Below are positions 55,679-63,973 of a DNA stretch of 64,000 nucleotides, piece by piece. Location: NCBI RefSeq assembly GCF_000020505.1, contig NC_011027.1, positions 2,092,001 through 2,156,000 of the forward strand, in the 5' to 3' direction. A program made the position numbers and the translations under genes. The notes under the pieces were generated by a model. It did no database searches and was not told where the DNA came from. It saw only the letters and a list, made by a program, of their open reading frames with translations. The stretch comes from Chlorobaculum parvum NCIB 8327. Lineage in GTDB: Bacteria > Bacteroidota > Chlorobiia > Chlorobiales > Chlorobiaceae. The first letter of the stretch is position 1; the number at the start of each line of letters is the position of its first letter.

Positions 55679-56119
55679 ATGCACTATAAAAACAACGTTT
55701 TATCAGGATTTCTCGTCCTTGCACTCTCATTTATCACCCTACTCTCACCAAACAGCGTTTTCGCTCGCCAGAACACCCCGGCGCTGAAAAGCAAAACCGC
55801 CCAACCCGTCGCTAACGGCAACAAATTTCTCGTAGCCACAGGAACAGCCTCCTACTATGGAAGCAAATTCCATGGCAGAACGACAGCCAATGGCGAACAG
55901 TTTGACATGAGAACTTTCACGGCCGCTCACCGCTCACTGCCTTTCGGCACCATTGTCCGGGTCACCAACCTCAACAATGGTAAAATGGTCTTCGTGACCA
56001 TCAACGACCGCGGTCCCTACGTCGGCAAGCGCATCATCGACCTCTCGAAGGCCGCTGCCAAGCAGCTCGACATGGTCGACGCTGGCGTCAGCAGGGTCAA
56101 GATCGAAGCCTACAACTGA
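55679..56119 (+). CDS. rlpA: RlpA-family septal-ring lytic transglycosylase
   Basis: 146 residues with signal peptide ([21 protein letters not shown]). The double-psi beta-barrel core is intact: [23 protein letters not shown] (with catalytic-type Glu/Asp), [44 protein letters not shown]. No SPOR domain, so it is the short form. Cleaves naked glycan strands in Pseudomonas; here inferred. Monocistronic. Confidence 0.88.
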   Translation: MHYKNNVLSGFLVLALSFITLLSPNSVFARQNTPALKSKTAQPVANGNKFLVATGTASYYGSKFHGRTTANGEQFDMRTFTAAHRSLPFGTIVRVTNLNNGKMVFVTINDRGPYVGKRIIDLSKAAAKQLDMVDAGVSRVKIEAYN

Positions 56120-56289
56120 TCGGCAGCTCTCTTCCCGAACCATCGCCAGACATGAGCCTGTGCTGTCTCGTCGCATGATGAGACAGCGCAAGCCTGCCGC
56201 CTCACCCCGTCCCCGGAAAGTTCACACACCGTTCACGCCCTGTTCCCGCTTTTCACTGTACCTTTCGGCAAAACTTTACCCGAACGGCT

Positions 56290-56994
56290 ATGCAGTGGCT
56301 TTATTGCGATTTTCACATCCATACGACCTGGAGTGACGGTTCGTGCTCGATTGACGAGGTGGTCGATCTGTACGGCGATGCGGGCTTCGACGTGATCGCC
56401 ATCACCGACCACGTGCTCGACACCGAAAGCATCACGAGATACGGACGACCGGTATCGGAACTTCAGGTCATGGACAGTTCACAATTCAGCGAGTACCAGG
56501 CAGCCTTGTGGCAAGGTGCGCGAAGAGCTTGGGAACGCTATGGAATGCTGCTCGTTCCGGGCGTCGAGCTAACCAACAACACCGGGCGCTACCACATCCT
56601 CGCCCTCGACATCAAGGAGTACATCTCACCCGACCTCTCCGTCGAGGAGATCATCGAGGCCATCAGACGGCAGCATGGCATTTCTGTCGCCTGCCACCCC
56701 TACATCCGTAACCACTCGGGCGAGAACCCTTCCGCTCACCTCTGGCAGAACCACGAACGGCTCGCCGCGATGTTCGATGCGTGGGAGGTGGCCAACCGCG
56801 ACGACCTGTTCAACGTGGTCGGGTTGAAGAAGTTCAACTATATCGCCAACTCCGACTTTCACGAACAGCGCCACCTGCTCTCGTGGAAAACGCTCCTGCG
56901 ATGCGAAAAAAATGTCGAGTCGGTCAAGTCGGCCATCAGAACGAACGACCAGGTTTCGTTGTTTCTCTACCGCGGAGGGAAAATCAGGCAGTAA
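56290..56994 (+). CDS. PHP-domain metal-dependent phosphoesterase-like protein
   Basis: 234 residues. PHP motif I FHIHTTWSDGSC (~residue 9), motif II ITDHVLD (~38), GVELTNN (~85), SVACHPY (~135) and SDFHE near 196 carry the usual metal-binding His/Asp/Glu. Possible roles are a nucleotide or sugar phosphatase; it is not a polymerase or histidinol-phosphatase by neighbourhood. The membrane-protein gene follows 46 bp downstream on the same strand. Confidence 0.82.
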   Translation: MQWLYCDFHIHTTWSDGSCSIDEVVDLYGDAGFDVIAITDHVLDTESITRYGRPVSELQVMDSSQFSEYQAALWQGARRAWERYGMLLVPGVELTNNTGRYHILALDIKEYISPDLSVEEIIEAIRRQHGISVACHPYIRNHSGENPSAHLWQNHERLAAMFDAWEVANRDDLFNVVGLKKFNYIANSDFHEQRHLLSWKTLLRCEKNVESVKSAIRTNDQVSLFLYRGGKIRQ

Positions 56995-57040
56995 TTACTG
57001 AATACCTCTGCATTTATCAGCGAAACCGATTGAGAACAAT

Positions 57041-57910
57041 ATGACCGCCATTTCCCGACAGCTTGTTGGCTTGTACGATTTTCTTGAGCATCTCTGGGAG
57101 CATAAACGTACGGAGCGCATCATCGCGCGCCTGCTGATCACCGTCTTCCTCGCCTTGCTCATTCTTATCGAGCTTTCACGACAGGGATTGCTGCCCGCGC
57201 AACTGGCCGCTTTACTGCCGCACAGCCACTTCTACGCCATCAACGTCGCCTTCTCCATGCTGCTCGGCCTCGAAGTGTTCGGACTGGTCTTCAGCCTCGC
57301 CAGCTCGGTCTCCGTGTCAGTCGGTAAACAGTTCGAGATTCTGTCGCTCATCCTGCTCCGCCACTCCTTCAAGGAGCTGGTCCATTTCAGCGAACCGCTC
57401 CACTGGGACAGCTCTACGGAGGCTGTGCTGCACATGCTCTCCAACGCCAGCGGCGGACTGGTGATCTTTGTGCTGCTCGGCGTCTATTACAAAATGCAGA
57501 AGCATCGCGCCATCACCTGCGACATCGAGGCCGCAACCCACTTCATCGCCTCGAAAAAGGTGGTCTCGCTGCTGCTGCTGGTGCTCTTCAGCATCATCGG
57601 CGTGATCGACGGAATCCGCTACCTGTCGGGCACCTCGCTCGAGAACTTCTTCTCGCTGTTCTACACGATTCTGGTCTTCAGCGACGTGCTGATCGTGCTG
57701 ATTTCGTTGCGCTACAGCTCCGACTACCCGATCGTGTTCCGCAACTCGGGCTTCGCCTTCGCCACGGTGCTCATCCGGCTCGCCCTCACCGCACCGGCCT
57801 ACTTCAACGTGCTCATCGGCATCGGGGCTGTTGTGTTCGCCATCGGCATCACCTACGCCTACAACCGCTTCGAGAAACCGGACATGGCCGACAATTCACT
57901 CTGCGAATAA
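57041..57910 (+). CDS. Hypothetical polytopic membrane protein
   Basis: 289 residues with about six hydrophobic segments (residues ~25-45, 65-95, 135-155, 175-195, 205-225, 240-275). No known transporter or enzyme signature. Soluble-loop stretches are short. It follows the PHP gene by 46 bp, so the two may act together. Confidence 0.65.
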   Translation: MTAISRQLVGLYDFLEHLWEHKRTERIIARLLITVFLALLILIELSRQGLLPAQLAALLPHSHFYAINVAFSMLLGLEVFGLVFSLASSVSVSVGKQFEILSLILLRHSFKELVHFSEPLHWDSSTEAVLHMLSNASGGLVIFVLLGVYYKMQKHRAITCDIEAATHFIASKKVVSLLLLVLFSIIGVIDGIRYLSGTSLENFFSLFYTILVFSDVLIVLISLRYSSDYPIVFRNSGFAFATVLIRLALTAPAYFNVLIGIGAVVFAIGITYAYNRFEKPDMADNSLCE

Positions 57911-58008
57911 ACGCTGAATCCTGCTGCACGAACCGGAAATCGCGGTTGGCGACGGCTTAAAAAAGCTTCGCTTCATCGGGATATTTCCGTTTCTTTAGAG
58001 CGGAACTG

Positions 58009-58437
58009 ATGAACACACAAAGCAAAAGAGCTATGGAGAAAAATCAGGAATCGGTCACCAAAATGGCACTGCAATTCCTGGCCGAAGCGATCGGCCAATG
58101 CCCGGCCGGACTTGAAAAAAGCACCAATCAGGATGTGATTTTCGCCGTGGTCGGCTTCCAGTTCGGCGCCGTGCAGAGCGCCGCCTACGTTGCCGGACTC
58201 GACGAACAGAGCTGCACCGACATCGCCGGAGATGTTCTCGCCCGGATCAACGGCATGGAGCAGGAGATCGTTGCGCAATTTCTCTCCGTCATGCCCATGC
58301 TCGCTCACAAGGAGTATCCCCCGATCGGCATCGGCGGGCAGGCGATCATCCGCTTCTACAACGCCGCGACCGACAAAGAGAAGCTCACCGCCGCCGGGGC
58401 GCTGCGCGAAATCCTCCGCCAGATCGACGAAGCGTAA
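58009..58437 (+). CDS. Hypothetical protein
   Basis: 142 residues, soluble, mostly helical by eye (MEKNQESVTKMALQFLAEAIGQC ... LREILRQIDEA). One region resembles the small-molecule-binding or chaperone type (QFGAVQSAAYVAGLDEQ) but no family is recognised. It lies 98 bp after the membrane-protein gene, possibly in the same unit. ATG 58009 is used; ATG 58033 would remove eight residues. Confidence 0.6.
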   Translation: MNTQSKRAMEKNQESVTKMALQFLAEAIGQCPAGLEKSTNQDVIFAVVGFQFGAVQSAAYVAGLDEQSCTDIAGDVLARINGMEQEIVAQFLSVMPMLAHKEYPPIGIGGQAIIRFYNAATDKEKLTAAGALREILRQIDEA

Positions 58438-58577
58438 AGCCATCAGGGTGAGATTTGAATCTGGAGCGAGAGACCCGGGCATCTGATTGCTGATGACAAA
58501 AACGTGTGCCGAGCTCGTTACATTTTTGTAACTTGTCAAATTATTTCAAGCCTCGCCGATCTTCCCGCGCAGTTATC

Positions 58578-59270
58578 ATGAGTACAGATCCCATCACGAT
58601 CTTCCGCAAAACCTGGGCAACCTACCAGAAAGTCATCAGCAACAACCTCATGTTCCACCGGGAGATCTCGGCTGCGGTCTCGCAACTGTTCAAGGCAAAC
58701 GGTGAACCGCTCCGCCTCATCGACCTCGGCTGCGGCGACGCATCGCACATTCTGAAGCTCCTCGAACCCGGCGAGCTTGCAGAATACTGCGGATGCGACC
58801 TCTCGCAATACGCCCTCGACGAAGCCCGCAAAAACCTCGAACCGTTCGGCGCCGCCATCAACCTGTGCTGCAAGGACATGCTCTCCGCGCTGAAGGAAGC
58901 GCCCGCAAGCCACTTCGACATCGTCTATTCCAGCTACGCCCTGCACCATCTGCCCGCTGAAGGCAAGCTGGAGGTCTTCACCGAATGCCACCGCGCCCTT
59001 CGCGACAACGGCAGCATGATTCTTGTGGATGTGATGCGCGACGAGGGGCAGGCACGACAGGAGTATCTTTACAGCTACAACAAGGCAGTGCGGACGCAAT
59101 GGGAGGCACTCACGCCCGACGAACGCAACCAGGTGCAGGAGCACATCCGGAGCTGCGACTTCCCCGAAACGGCCTCAACGCTTGAACAACTTGCCCGAAA
59201 CGCAGGATTCACGAAATGCCGGAGGCTTGAAAAACAGACCTGGCACGAAGCCTGGTGCTACGAGAAATGA
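58578..59270 (+). CDS. SAM-dependent methyltransferase (class I)
   Basis: 230 residues from MSTDPITIFRKTWATYQKV; a longer frame from 58506 is not used. The SAM-binding motif LIDLGCGDASHILKLL (~residue 45), the acidic loop EYCGCDLSQYALDEAR (~70), and the post-II motif FDIVYSSYALHHLP (~115) are typical. Substrate unknown; possibly a small molecule or quinone type. Confidence 0.82.
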   Translation: MSTDPITIFRKTWATYQKVISNNLMFHREISAAVSQLFKANGEPLRLIDLGCGDASHILKLLEPGELAEYCGCDLSQYALDEARKNLEPFGAAINLCCKDMLSALKEAPASHFDIVYSSYALHHLPAEGKLEVFTECHRALRDNGSMILVDVMRDEGQARQEYLYSYNKAVRTQWEALTPDERNQVQEHIRSCDFPETASTLEQLARNAGFTKCRRLEKQTWHEAWCYEK

Positions 59271-59311
59271 GATAAGAGAGGAATGCCCTCCCCGCTTCAA
59301 TCCAGCTTTTT

Positions 59312-59797
59312 TCAATACGCCTCGATCTGCACGATCTCCAGGCGGAACGCCCCCTCCTGTTTGTTCGAAATAAGCAATCCGATCTGCACAATGTTGGCGT
59401 TGTCAAGCGGCGGAGCGTCGTTGAGCGTTCTGCCGCGAAAGCTGGGAACAAACCCTGCAAAGGGAAGATCGATCTCCATCCATTCGCCCGGCACGGTCTC
59501 GAAATCGGATTTATAGACGACGCCATCGAACCGCTCGTCGTTCCTCGCCCTGAAGCTGTAACGCTTGCCATCGCCTTTCACCCTGATCCGGAACCCGTCG
59601 AAATCCGCATAATTCCGCTGCGCAAGCACCGTACGCACCGAAGCGAAACCACCGGAGTTTTCCAGCGACAGATTCCCGGCAAACAAAGCGGTTCCGTCTG
59701 GAGTCAACTGCATCGCGCTGTCCGAAACGCCACCCATCACGACATCATCGACGTTCATCCAGTTCAGGCACGTGGTTTTGAAATCACAAACAAGCAT
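59312..59797 (-). CDS. CIA30-family protein
   Basis: 161 residues from MLVCDFKTTCLNWMNVDDVVMGGVSDS, with GGFASVRTVLAQRNYADFDGFRIRVKGDGKRYSF, the signatures of the NADH dehydrogenase intermediate-associated protein 30 domain (a beta-jellyroll). Such proteins are widespread in bacteria without a role in complex I. No good ribosome-binding site. Convergent with the methyltransferase and divergent from the SPFH gene. Confidence 0.8.
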   Translation of the reverse strand: MLVCDFKTTCLNWMNVDDVVMGGVSDSAMQLTPDGTALFAGNLSLENSGGFASVRTVLAQRNYADFDGFRIRVKGDGKRYSFRARNDERFDGVVYKSDFETVPGEWMEIDLPFAGFVPSFRGRTLNDAPPLDNANIVQIGLLISNKQEGAFRLEIVQIEAY

Positions 59798-59996
59798 GGT
59801 TTTATCTTTTATTTGTAGCAAGCACTCGCTGCCCGACACTGAATATGCAGCAAAGCGAGTAAGTTATTTTGATAAAACAAAACGTAACATCGGCCTCCAT
59901 GAGCATTGCCCGGAGGGAAAAACAGGTACATTAAATGTAACCAAACCTGCCCCTCATCAGGCGCACATCTTTTCAACCTCAACCCATCTGCGCTTT

Positions 59997-60911
59997 ATGA
60001 ACTTTCTTGTCTTTCTCGGAGTCATCCTTTTGGTTATTGGCGTGGCCAACAGGTCAACAAACAAGCCCGGCAAAAGGGTTTCTGGCGTGTTAAAGATAGC
60101 GGGAATCGTGATCGTTATTCTTGGCCTGCTGTCGTCTGTTTTCAGGATTGTAGAGCCCGGTAAAGTTGGCGTCAAAAGCCTTTTCGGAAAGGTCCAGCCC
60201 ACCATTCTGACCAGCGGCCTCAACATTATCAATCCCCTCGAAAAAGTCGAGTTCTTCGACGTTACGACCCAGAGCTATACCATGTCCGGCTCGGAAAAAG
60301 AGCCCTCGCAACGGAGCGACGGCCCGATCAGGGTACTGAGCGCTGACGGCCTTGAGGTCACCATCGACATGACCGTGCTCTACAGGGTCAACCCGACGCA
60401 GGCGCCTGCCATCCGCCGTGAGATCGGACCGGGATATGCCTATATCGACAAGATCATCCGCCCGACCGCCCGTACCAGAATTCGCGATAACGCTGTGATG
60501 TATAACGCCATCGATCTGTACTCGAAAAAACGCGAAGAGTTTCAGGTGAACATTTTCGAGAGCATCAGGAAGGATTTCGAAAAACGCGGCATTATTCTGG
60601 AGAACCTGCTGGTACGCAACATCTCGCTTCCGGAGTCGGTGAAGATGGCTATCGAGGCCAAAATCAACGCCGAGCAGGAGGCTCAGAAAATGCAGTTCGT
60701 CCTTCAGAAAGAGACCCAGGAAGCCGAACGCAAGCGCGTCGAGGCGAAAGGTATCTCCGACTACCAGCGAATCATCTCGGAATCGCTGAACGACAGGCTG
60801 CTGAAGTACGAACAGATCAAGGTGATGCAGAACCTTGTCAAGACCGAGAACTCAAAAGTCATCATCCTCGGCGACAGCAAAAACGCCTCGATGCTCATCG
60901 GCGACAAGTAA
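59997..60911 (+). CDS. SPFH/prohibitin-family membrane protein
   Basis: 304 residues from MNFLVFLGVILLVIGV; an upstream frame from 59772 is not used. Two hydrophobic N-terminal segments (~1-16 and ~33-53) precede the SPFH domain (PGKVGVKSLFGKVQPTILTSGLNIINPLEKVEFFDVTTQ ~60-100). A long coiled-coil (AEQEAQKMQFVLQKETQEAERKRVEAKG ~225-255) and a helical C-terminus complete the prohibitin-like form. Bacterial prohibitins organise membranes or control FtsH-type proteases; no protease gene is adjacent. Confidence 0.88.
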   Translation: MNFLVFLGVILLVIGVANRSTNKPGKRVSGVLKIAGIVIVILGLLSSVFRIVEPGKVGVKSLFGKVQPTILTSGLNIINPLEKVEFFDVTTQSYTMSGSEKEPSQRSDGPIRVLSADGLEVTIDMTVLYRVNPTQAPAIRREIGPGYAYIDKIIRPTARTRIRDNAVMYNAIDLYSKKREEFQVNIFESIRKDFEKRGIILENLLVRNISLPESVKMAIEAKINAEQEAQKMQFVLQKETQEAERKRVEAKGISDYQRIISESLNDRLLKYEQIKVMQNLVKTENSKVIILGDSKNASMLIGDK

Positions 60912-60913
60912 AA

Positions 60914-60954
60914 AATCACTGCCGAACCGGGAGAAACCCGGTTCGGCAGTGATT
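60914..60954 (+). terminator. Long perfect hairpin after the SPFH gene
   Basis: An 18-bp perfect stem (AATCACTGCCGAACCGGG / its complement) with a five-base AGAAA loop, starting 2 bp after the stop codon. It has no T-run, but stability alone should stop or stabilise the transcript end. Confidence 0.75.
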
Positions 60955-61011
60955 CAATCCTTGGCAGTTTGTGGTTGTCCATCCAAGCTCATGCCCCTCA
61001 CGCTCTTACCC

Positions 61012-61037
61012 GTCATTCCCGCGGAGGCGGGAATCCA
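61012..61037 (+). repeat. dRS3-like palindromic repeat R1
   Basis: 26-bp element GTCATTCCCGCGGAGGC-GGGAATCCA, an inverted-repeat core (ATTCCCGC / GCGGGAAT). Orientation opposite to R2; both flank the GIY-YIG gene. Confidence 0.85.
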
Positions 61038-61058
61038 TGTGCGAACCTGAAGAGTTGA

Positions 61059-61349
61059 TTAGTGGCAAATATCTTCCCACAAATCGCGCCAGTCGGGATT
61101 CTCCTTCTCGATCAGTGCAATTTTCCAGGCGCGATTCCATTTCTTGAGCTGTTTTTCTCTGGTGAAAGCTGAGGGCATATCATTGTGTTGCTCGAAGTAT
61201 ACTAAGTGATGAACGTGGTATTTTTTGGTAAATCCTTCGAGCAGCTGATTTTTGTGCTCCCAGACTCGCTTGACCAGGTCGCTAGTCACGCCAATGTAAA
61301 GTGTGCCGTTGGGCTTGCTGGCGAGAATGTAAACGGCTGGCTCTCTCAT
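61059..61349 (-). CDS. GIY-YIG domain single-domain nuclease
   Basis: 96 residues covering little more than a GIY-YIG domain: VYILASKPNGTLYIGVTSD (GIY and YIG equivalents), the Arg of LVKRVWEHK, and the catalytic-type Glu in FTREKQLKKW. It is the UvrC-like short form (YhbQ/UPF0213-like). It is isolated, and sits between two oppositely oriented copies of a 26-bp palindromic repeat, with two more copies beyond the second. Confidence 0.85.
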   Translation of the reverse strand: MREPAVYILASKPNGTLYIGVTSDLVKRVWEHKNQLLEGFTKKYHVHHLVYFEQHNDMPSAFTREKQLKKWNRAWKIALIEKENPDWRDLWEDICH

Positions 61350-61392
61350 CTTTCTGATCCTTGAATGGATTCCCTGGATTTACGCATTCAGA

Positions 61393-61418
61393 TGGATTCC
61401 CGCCTTCGCGGGAATGAC
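61393..61418 (-). repeat. dRS3-like palindromic repeat R2
   Basis: TGGATTCCCGCCTTCGC-GGGAATGAC, reverse-complement orientation of R1, lying just upstream of the GIY-YIG gene. Confidence 0.85.
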
Positions 61419-61548
61419 AGAATAGAATGTTGATCGGTAATGGTGAACTGAAAATCGAGTAGGCACATAGGGAACATTAACAACCACATAAACATTTATC
61501 ACGCTCCCCCTTATTCGAATTCCAGTTCATTCATGCAACCGCTTCCTC

Positions 61549-61574
61549 GTCATTCCCGCGCATGCGGGAATCCA
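61549..61574 (+). repeat. dRS3-like palindromic repeat R3
   Basis: GTCATTCCCGCGCATGC-GGGAATCCA, same orientation as R1. With R4 it forms a second inverted pair 18 bp apart in the 325-bp gap before mnmE; apart from R2-R4 nothing else was seen in that gap. Confidence 0.85.
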
Positions 61575-61592
61575 GAACCTGGAATAAGCTCG

Positions 61593-61618
61593 TGGATTCC
61601 CGCCTTCGCGGGAATGAC
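61593..61618 (-). repeat. dRS3-like palindromic repeat R4
   Basis: TGGATTCCCGCCTTCGC-GGGAATGAC, identical to R2 and inverted relative to R3. Confidence 0.85.
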
Positions 61619-61674
61619 GGACTGAAATGCCACGAGCCCGATGATGATGCTTAGTTGTTTTAGAATCCCTCCCC

Positions 61675-63096
61675 CTATTTCCCGATACAAAACTTGTCAA
61701 AAATCGTATTCAGTACCTCTTCGTTCACCACCTTTCCGGTGATTTCTCCGACGTAGTCGAGGGCGGCTCGGAGTTCGAAGGCGATGAGTTCGGTTTCGCT
61801 CTGGTGTTCGATAAGTTCGAGGGCGTTCTGCAGGGCGTCGGAGGCGTTGCGCAGCGCTTCGTAGTGGCGGAGGCTGGTGACGAGCACGCTCGCTTCGTGG
61901 AGTTTGTCGAGGCCTTTGGTAAGCTCGCCCATGTGCTGCTTGAGCTTGGCGATGCCGTCGCCGTTGAGCGCGGAAATGCCGATGACTTCCGTGCCGGTGC
62001 CATCGGTGATGGCGCGGATGAGATCGCCCGAGTTGTCGGCGCGGTCGAGCTTGTTGGCGACGGTGAGGAATTTCGCTTCGGGATGCACCGCCTTCAGCTC
62101 GCGGATTTCCGTGAGTTCGTCGTCGAGCCGCTCCGTGCCGAGGTCGAGCAGGTAGAGAATCAGGTCGGCTTCGGCCATCTTCATGCGGCTTCGGCGGATG
62201 CCTTCGTGCTCGATCTCCTCGCCCGCTTCGCGCAGTCCGGCGGTGTCGGTGAGGCGAAACATTGTCTTGTCGTGGATGAAACACTCCTCGATGTAGTCGC
62301 GCGTGGTGCCGGGCATGTGGCTGACGATGGCGCGCTCCTGGCCGAGTAACGTGTTGAGCAGCGTTGATTTACCGGCGTTCGGCTTTCCGGCGATAACCGT
62401 GGCGACACCCTCACTGACGAGCCGTCCGTGCTGGTAGGAGTCGATGAGCCGGTTCACTTCGATCCGGAGCGTTTCGACCTGCGCGGTCAGTTCGTCGCGG
62501 CTCTGGAACTCGACATCCTCCTCGCTGAAGTCGAGTTCGAGTTCGATGAGTGCCCGCGAGCGGATGAGCTGTTCGCGCAGTGCGCCGAGCTGCGCCGAGA
62601 GGTCGCCTTTCATCTGGCTGATCGCCGTGCGATACGCCGATTCGGTGCGGGCATGGATCATCTCACCGATCGCTTCGGCCTGCAAGAGATCGATGCGCCC
62701 GTTGAGGAAGGCGCGGCGCGTGAACTCGCCCGGTTCGGCGAGGCGGCAACCCTTGTCGAGCATCAACCGCAGCACGCGCCCGACCACCACCGGCCCGCCG
62801 TGGCAGGTGAACTCCACCATCTCCTCGGCGGTAAAAGAGCGCGGCGCGCGGAACACCAGCGCGATCACCTCATCGACCATCTCTTCGCCGTCGTAGAGAC
62901 GCCCGAAGTGCGCAGTGTATCCGGCGGCATCGGCGAGCTTTTCGCTGCCGTGCGCCTTGCGGAAAACGCGGTCGGCCAGGTCGAGCACGCCCGCGCCGCT
63001 GATGCGCACGATGGCGAGCGCCCCGACGCCAACCGGAGTAGCGATGGCGGCAATGGGATGGCCGGGAACGGGAAGATGAAGATCGGAGGATGACAT
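61675..63096 (-). CDS. mnmE: tRNA uridine-5-carboxymethylaminomethyl modification GTPase MnmE
   Basis: GTPase that, with MnmG, modifies wobble uridine 34 of several tRNAs. 473 residues: N-terminal tetrahydrofolate-binding domain (AIATPVGVGALAIVRISG), a helical domain, and an inserted G domain with GKPNAGKSTLLN (~232), DTAGLREAG (~279) and NKLD (~350). The C-terminal CIGK carrying the catalytic Cys is intact. Single gene here, 21 bp downstream of an SDR gene on the same strand. Confidence 0.97.
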   Translation of the reverse strand: MSSSDLHLPVPGHPIAAIATPVGVGALAIVRISGAGVLDLADRVFRKAHGSEKLADAAGYTAHFGRLYDGEEMVDEVIALVFRAPRSFTAEEMVEFTCHGGPVVVGRVLRLMLDKGCRLAEPGEFTRRAFLNGRIDLLQAEAIGEMIHARTESAYRTAISQMKGDLSAQLGALREQLIRSRALIELELDFSEEDVEFQSRDELTAQVETLRIEVNRLIDSYQHGRLVSEGVATVIAGKPNAGKSTLLNTLLGQERAIVSHMPGTTRDYIEECFIHDKTMFRLTDTAGLREAGEEIEHEGIRRSRMKMAEADLILYLLDLGTERLDDELTEIRELKAVHPEAKFLTVANKLDRADNSGDLIRAITDGTGTEVIGISALNGDGIAKLKQHMGELTKGLDKLHEASVLVTSLRHYEALRNASDALQNALELIEHQSETELIAFELRAALDYVGEITGKVVNEEVLNTIFDKFCIGK

Positions 63097-63117
63097 AAGT
63101 CAAAACGAGATTATGAG

Positions 63118-63789
63118 TTACAAAGGGCGGACGGTCATTTCGTCGGGAAGCATTCCGTCTGGCAATTGGACAAGCGAGACGATCAGCCGGGCGAGGTCAT
63201 CCGGTTGCATATGCTTTTTCGGTTCGATACCGGCTTGATCGAAAAACTCCGTCATAACCGAGCCGGGATTGAGGCACGACACGCGGATGCCGAAGCCGCG
63301 CAGCTCCTCCATGAGCGATTCGGAAAAGCCGTTGACCGCGAATTTGGAGGCGCTGTAGGCCGTGCCGCCCCTGATGCCGCGCTTGCCCGCGACCGAGCCG
63401 ATGTTGACGATCATGCCGCGCCCGGCCTTTTTCATCGACGGCACCACCTTGCGCGTGCAGAGAAACATGGCGGTCAGGTTGGTGTCGATCAGCCGCCGCC
63501 ACTCCGCCGGATCGATGGATTCGATGTCGCGGAAAAAGCCGAACCCGGCGTTGTTGACCAGCAGATCAACGCGCCCGCGTTCGGCGAACACCGCCTCGAA
63601 CGCCCGGTCGATTTCGGCCTCGATGGTCACGTCGGTCGGCAACCAGCGGAAGCGCTCGTGCGCGATGGGCGTCTCGCGGCGGCTGAGGCCGAACACTGAA
63701 GCTCCGGTGTCGAGCAGGGCGCGGCAAGTGGCCAGACCGATGCCGGAGCTGGAGCCAGTCACGACGGCGGTTGAATCTGCGAAGTTCAT
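63118..63789 (-). CDS. Short-chain dehydrogenase/reductase
   Basis: 223 residues, a classical SDR. Coenzyme motif TGSSSGIGLATCRALL (~residue 11), NNAG (~80), catalytic Ser in IVNIGSVAGKRG and Tyr-x3-Lys in YSASKFAVNGFSESL (~145). An Arg after strand 2 (GLSRRE) hints at NADP(H). Substrate unknown. Probably cotranscribed with mnmE. Confidence 0.88.
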   Translation of the reverse strand: MNFADSTAVVTGSSSGIGLATCRALLDTGASVFGLSRRETPIAHERFRWLPTDVTIEAEIDRAFEAVFAERGRVDLLVNNAGFGFFRDIESIDPAEWRRLIDTNLTAMFLCTRKVVPSMKKAGRGMIVNIGSVAGKRGIRGGTAYSASKFAVNGFSESLMEELRGFGIRVSCLNPGSVMTEFFDQAGIEPKKHMQPDDLARLIVSLVQLPDGMLPDEMTVRPL

Positions 63790-63818
63790 GAGATAGTGAT
63801 TTTCTGACTGCTGAGATA

Positions 63819-63973
63819 TTGGGCTGAAGCCCGGATTTTTTTATAAAACCACACATACCCCGGACTGAAGTCCGGGGCAATTATGGCTTCAGGAATTATA
63901 ACTCTTGACAATTGCCCCGGCTTTTAAGCCGGGGATGCCTGACAACACAAAATAAATCAGGGCTTTAGCCCAA
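63819..63973. repeat. REPIN-like element: two inverted 64-nt copies
   Basis: Left copy 63819-63882 and right copy 63910-63973 are reverse complements in layout and exactly equal in length. Each contains a short palindrome (GGGCTGAAGCCC / GGGCTTTAGCCC) then, after 25 nt, a longer one (CCCCGGACT-GAAGTCCGGGG / CCCCGGCTTTTAAGCCGGGG) and CAATT. A 27-bp spacer separates them. Confidence 0.85.

Noticed and set aside
61012-61618. CRISPR array from the repeated 26-mers
   Set aside because: Only four copies, alternating orientation, irregular spacing with a gene inside; palindromic dispersed repeats instead.
63858-63934. Ordinary bidirectional terminators after the SDR gene
   Set aside because: They lie upstream of the leftward SDR gene and form two equal-length inverted units, which fits a REPIN-like element better.
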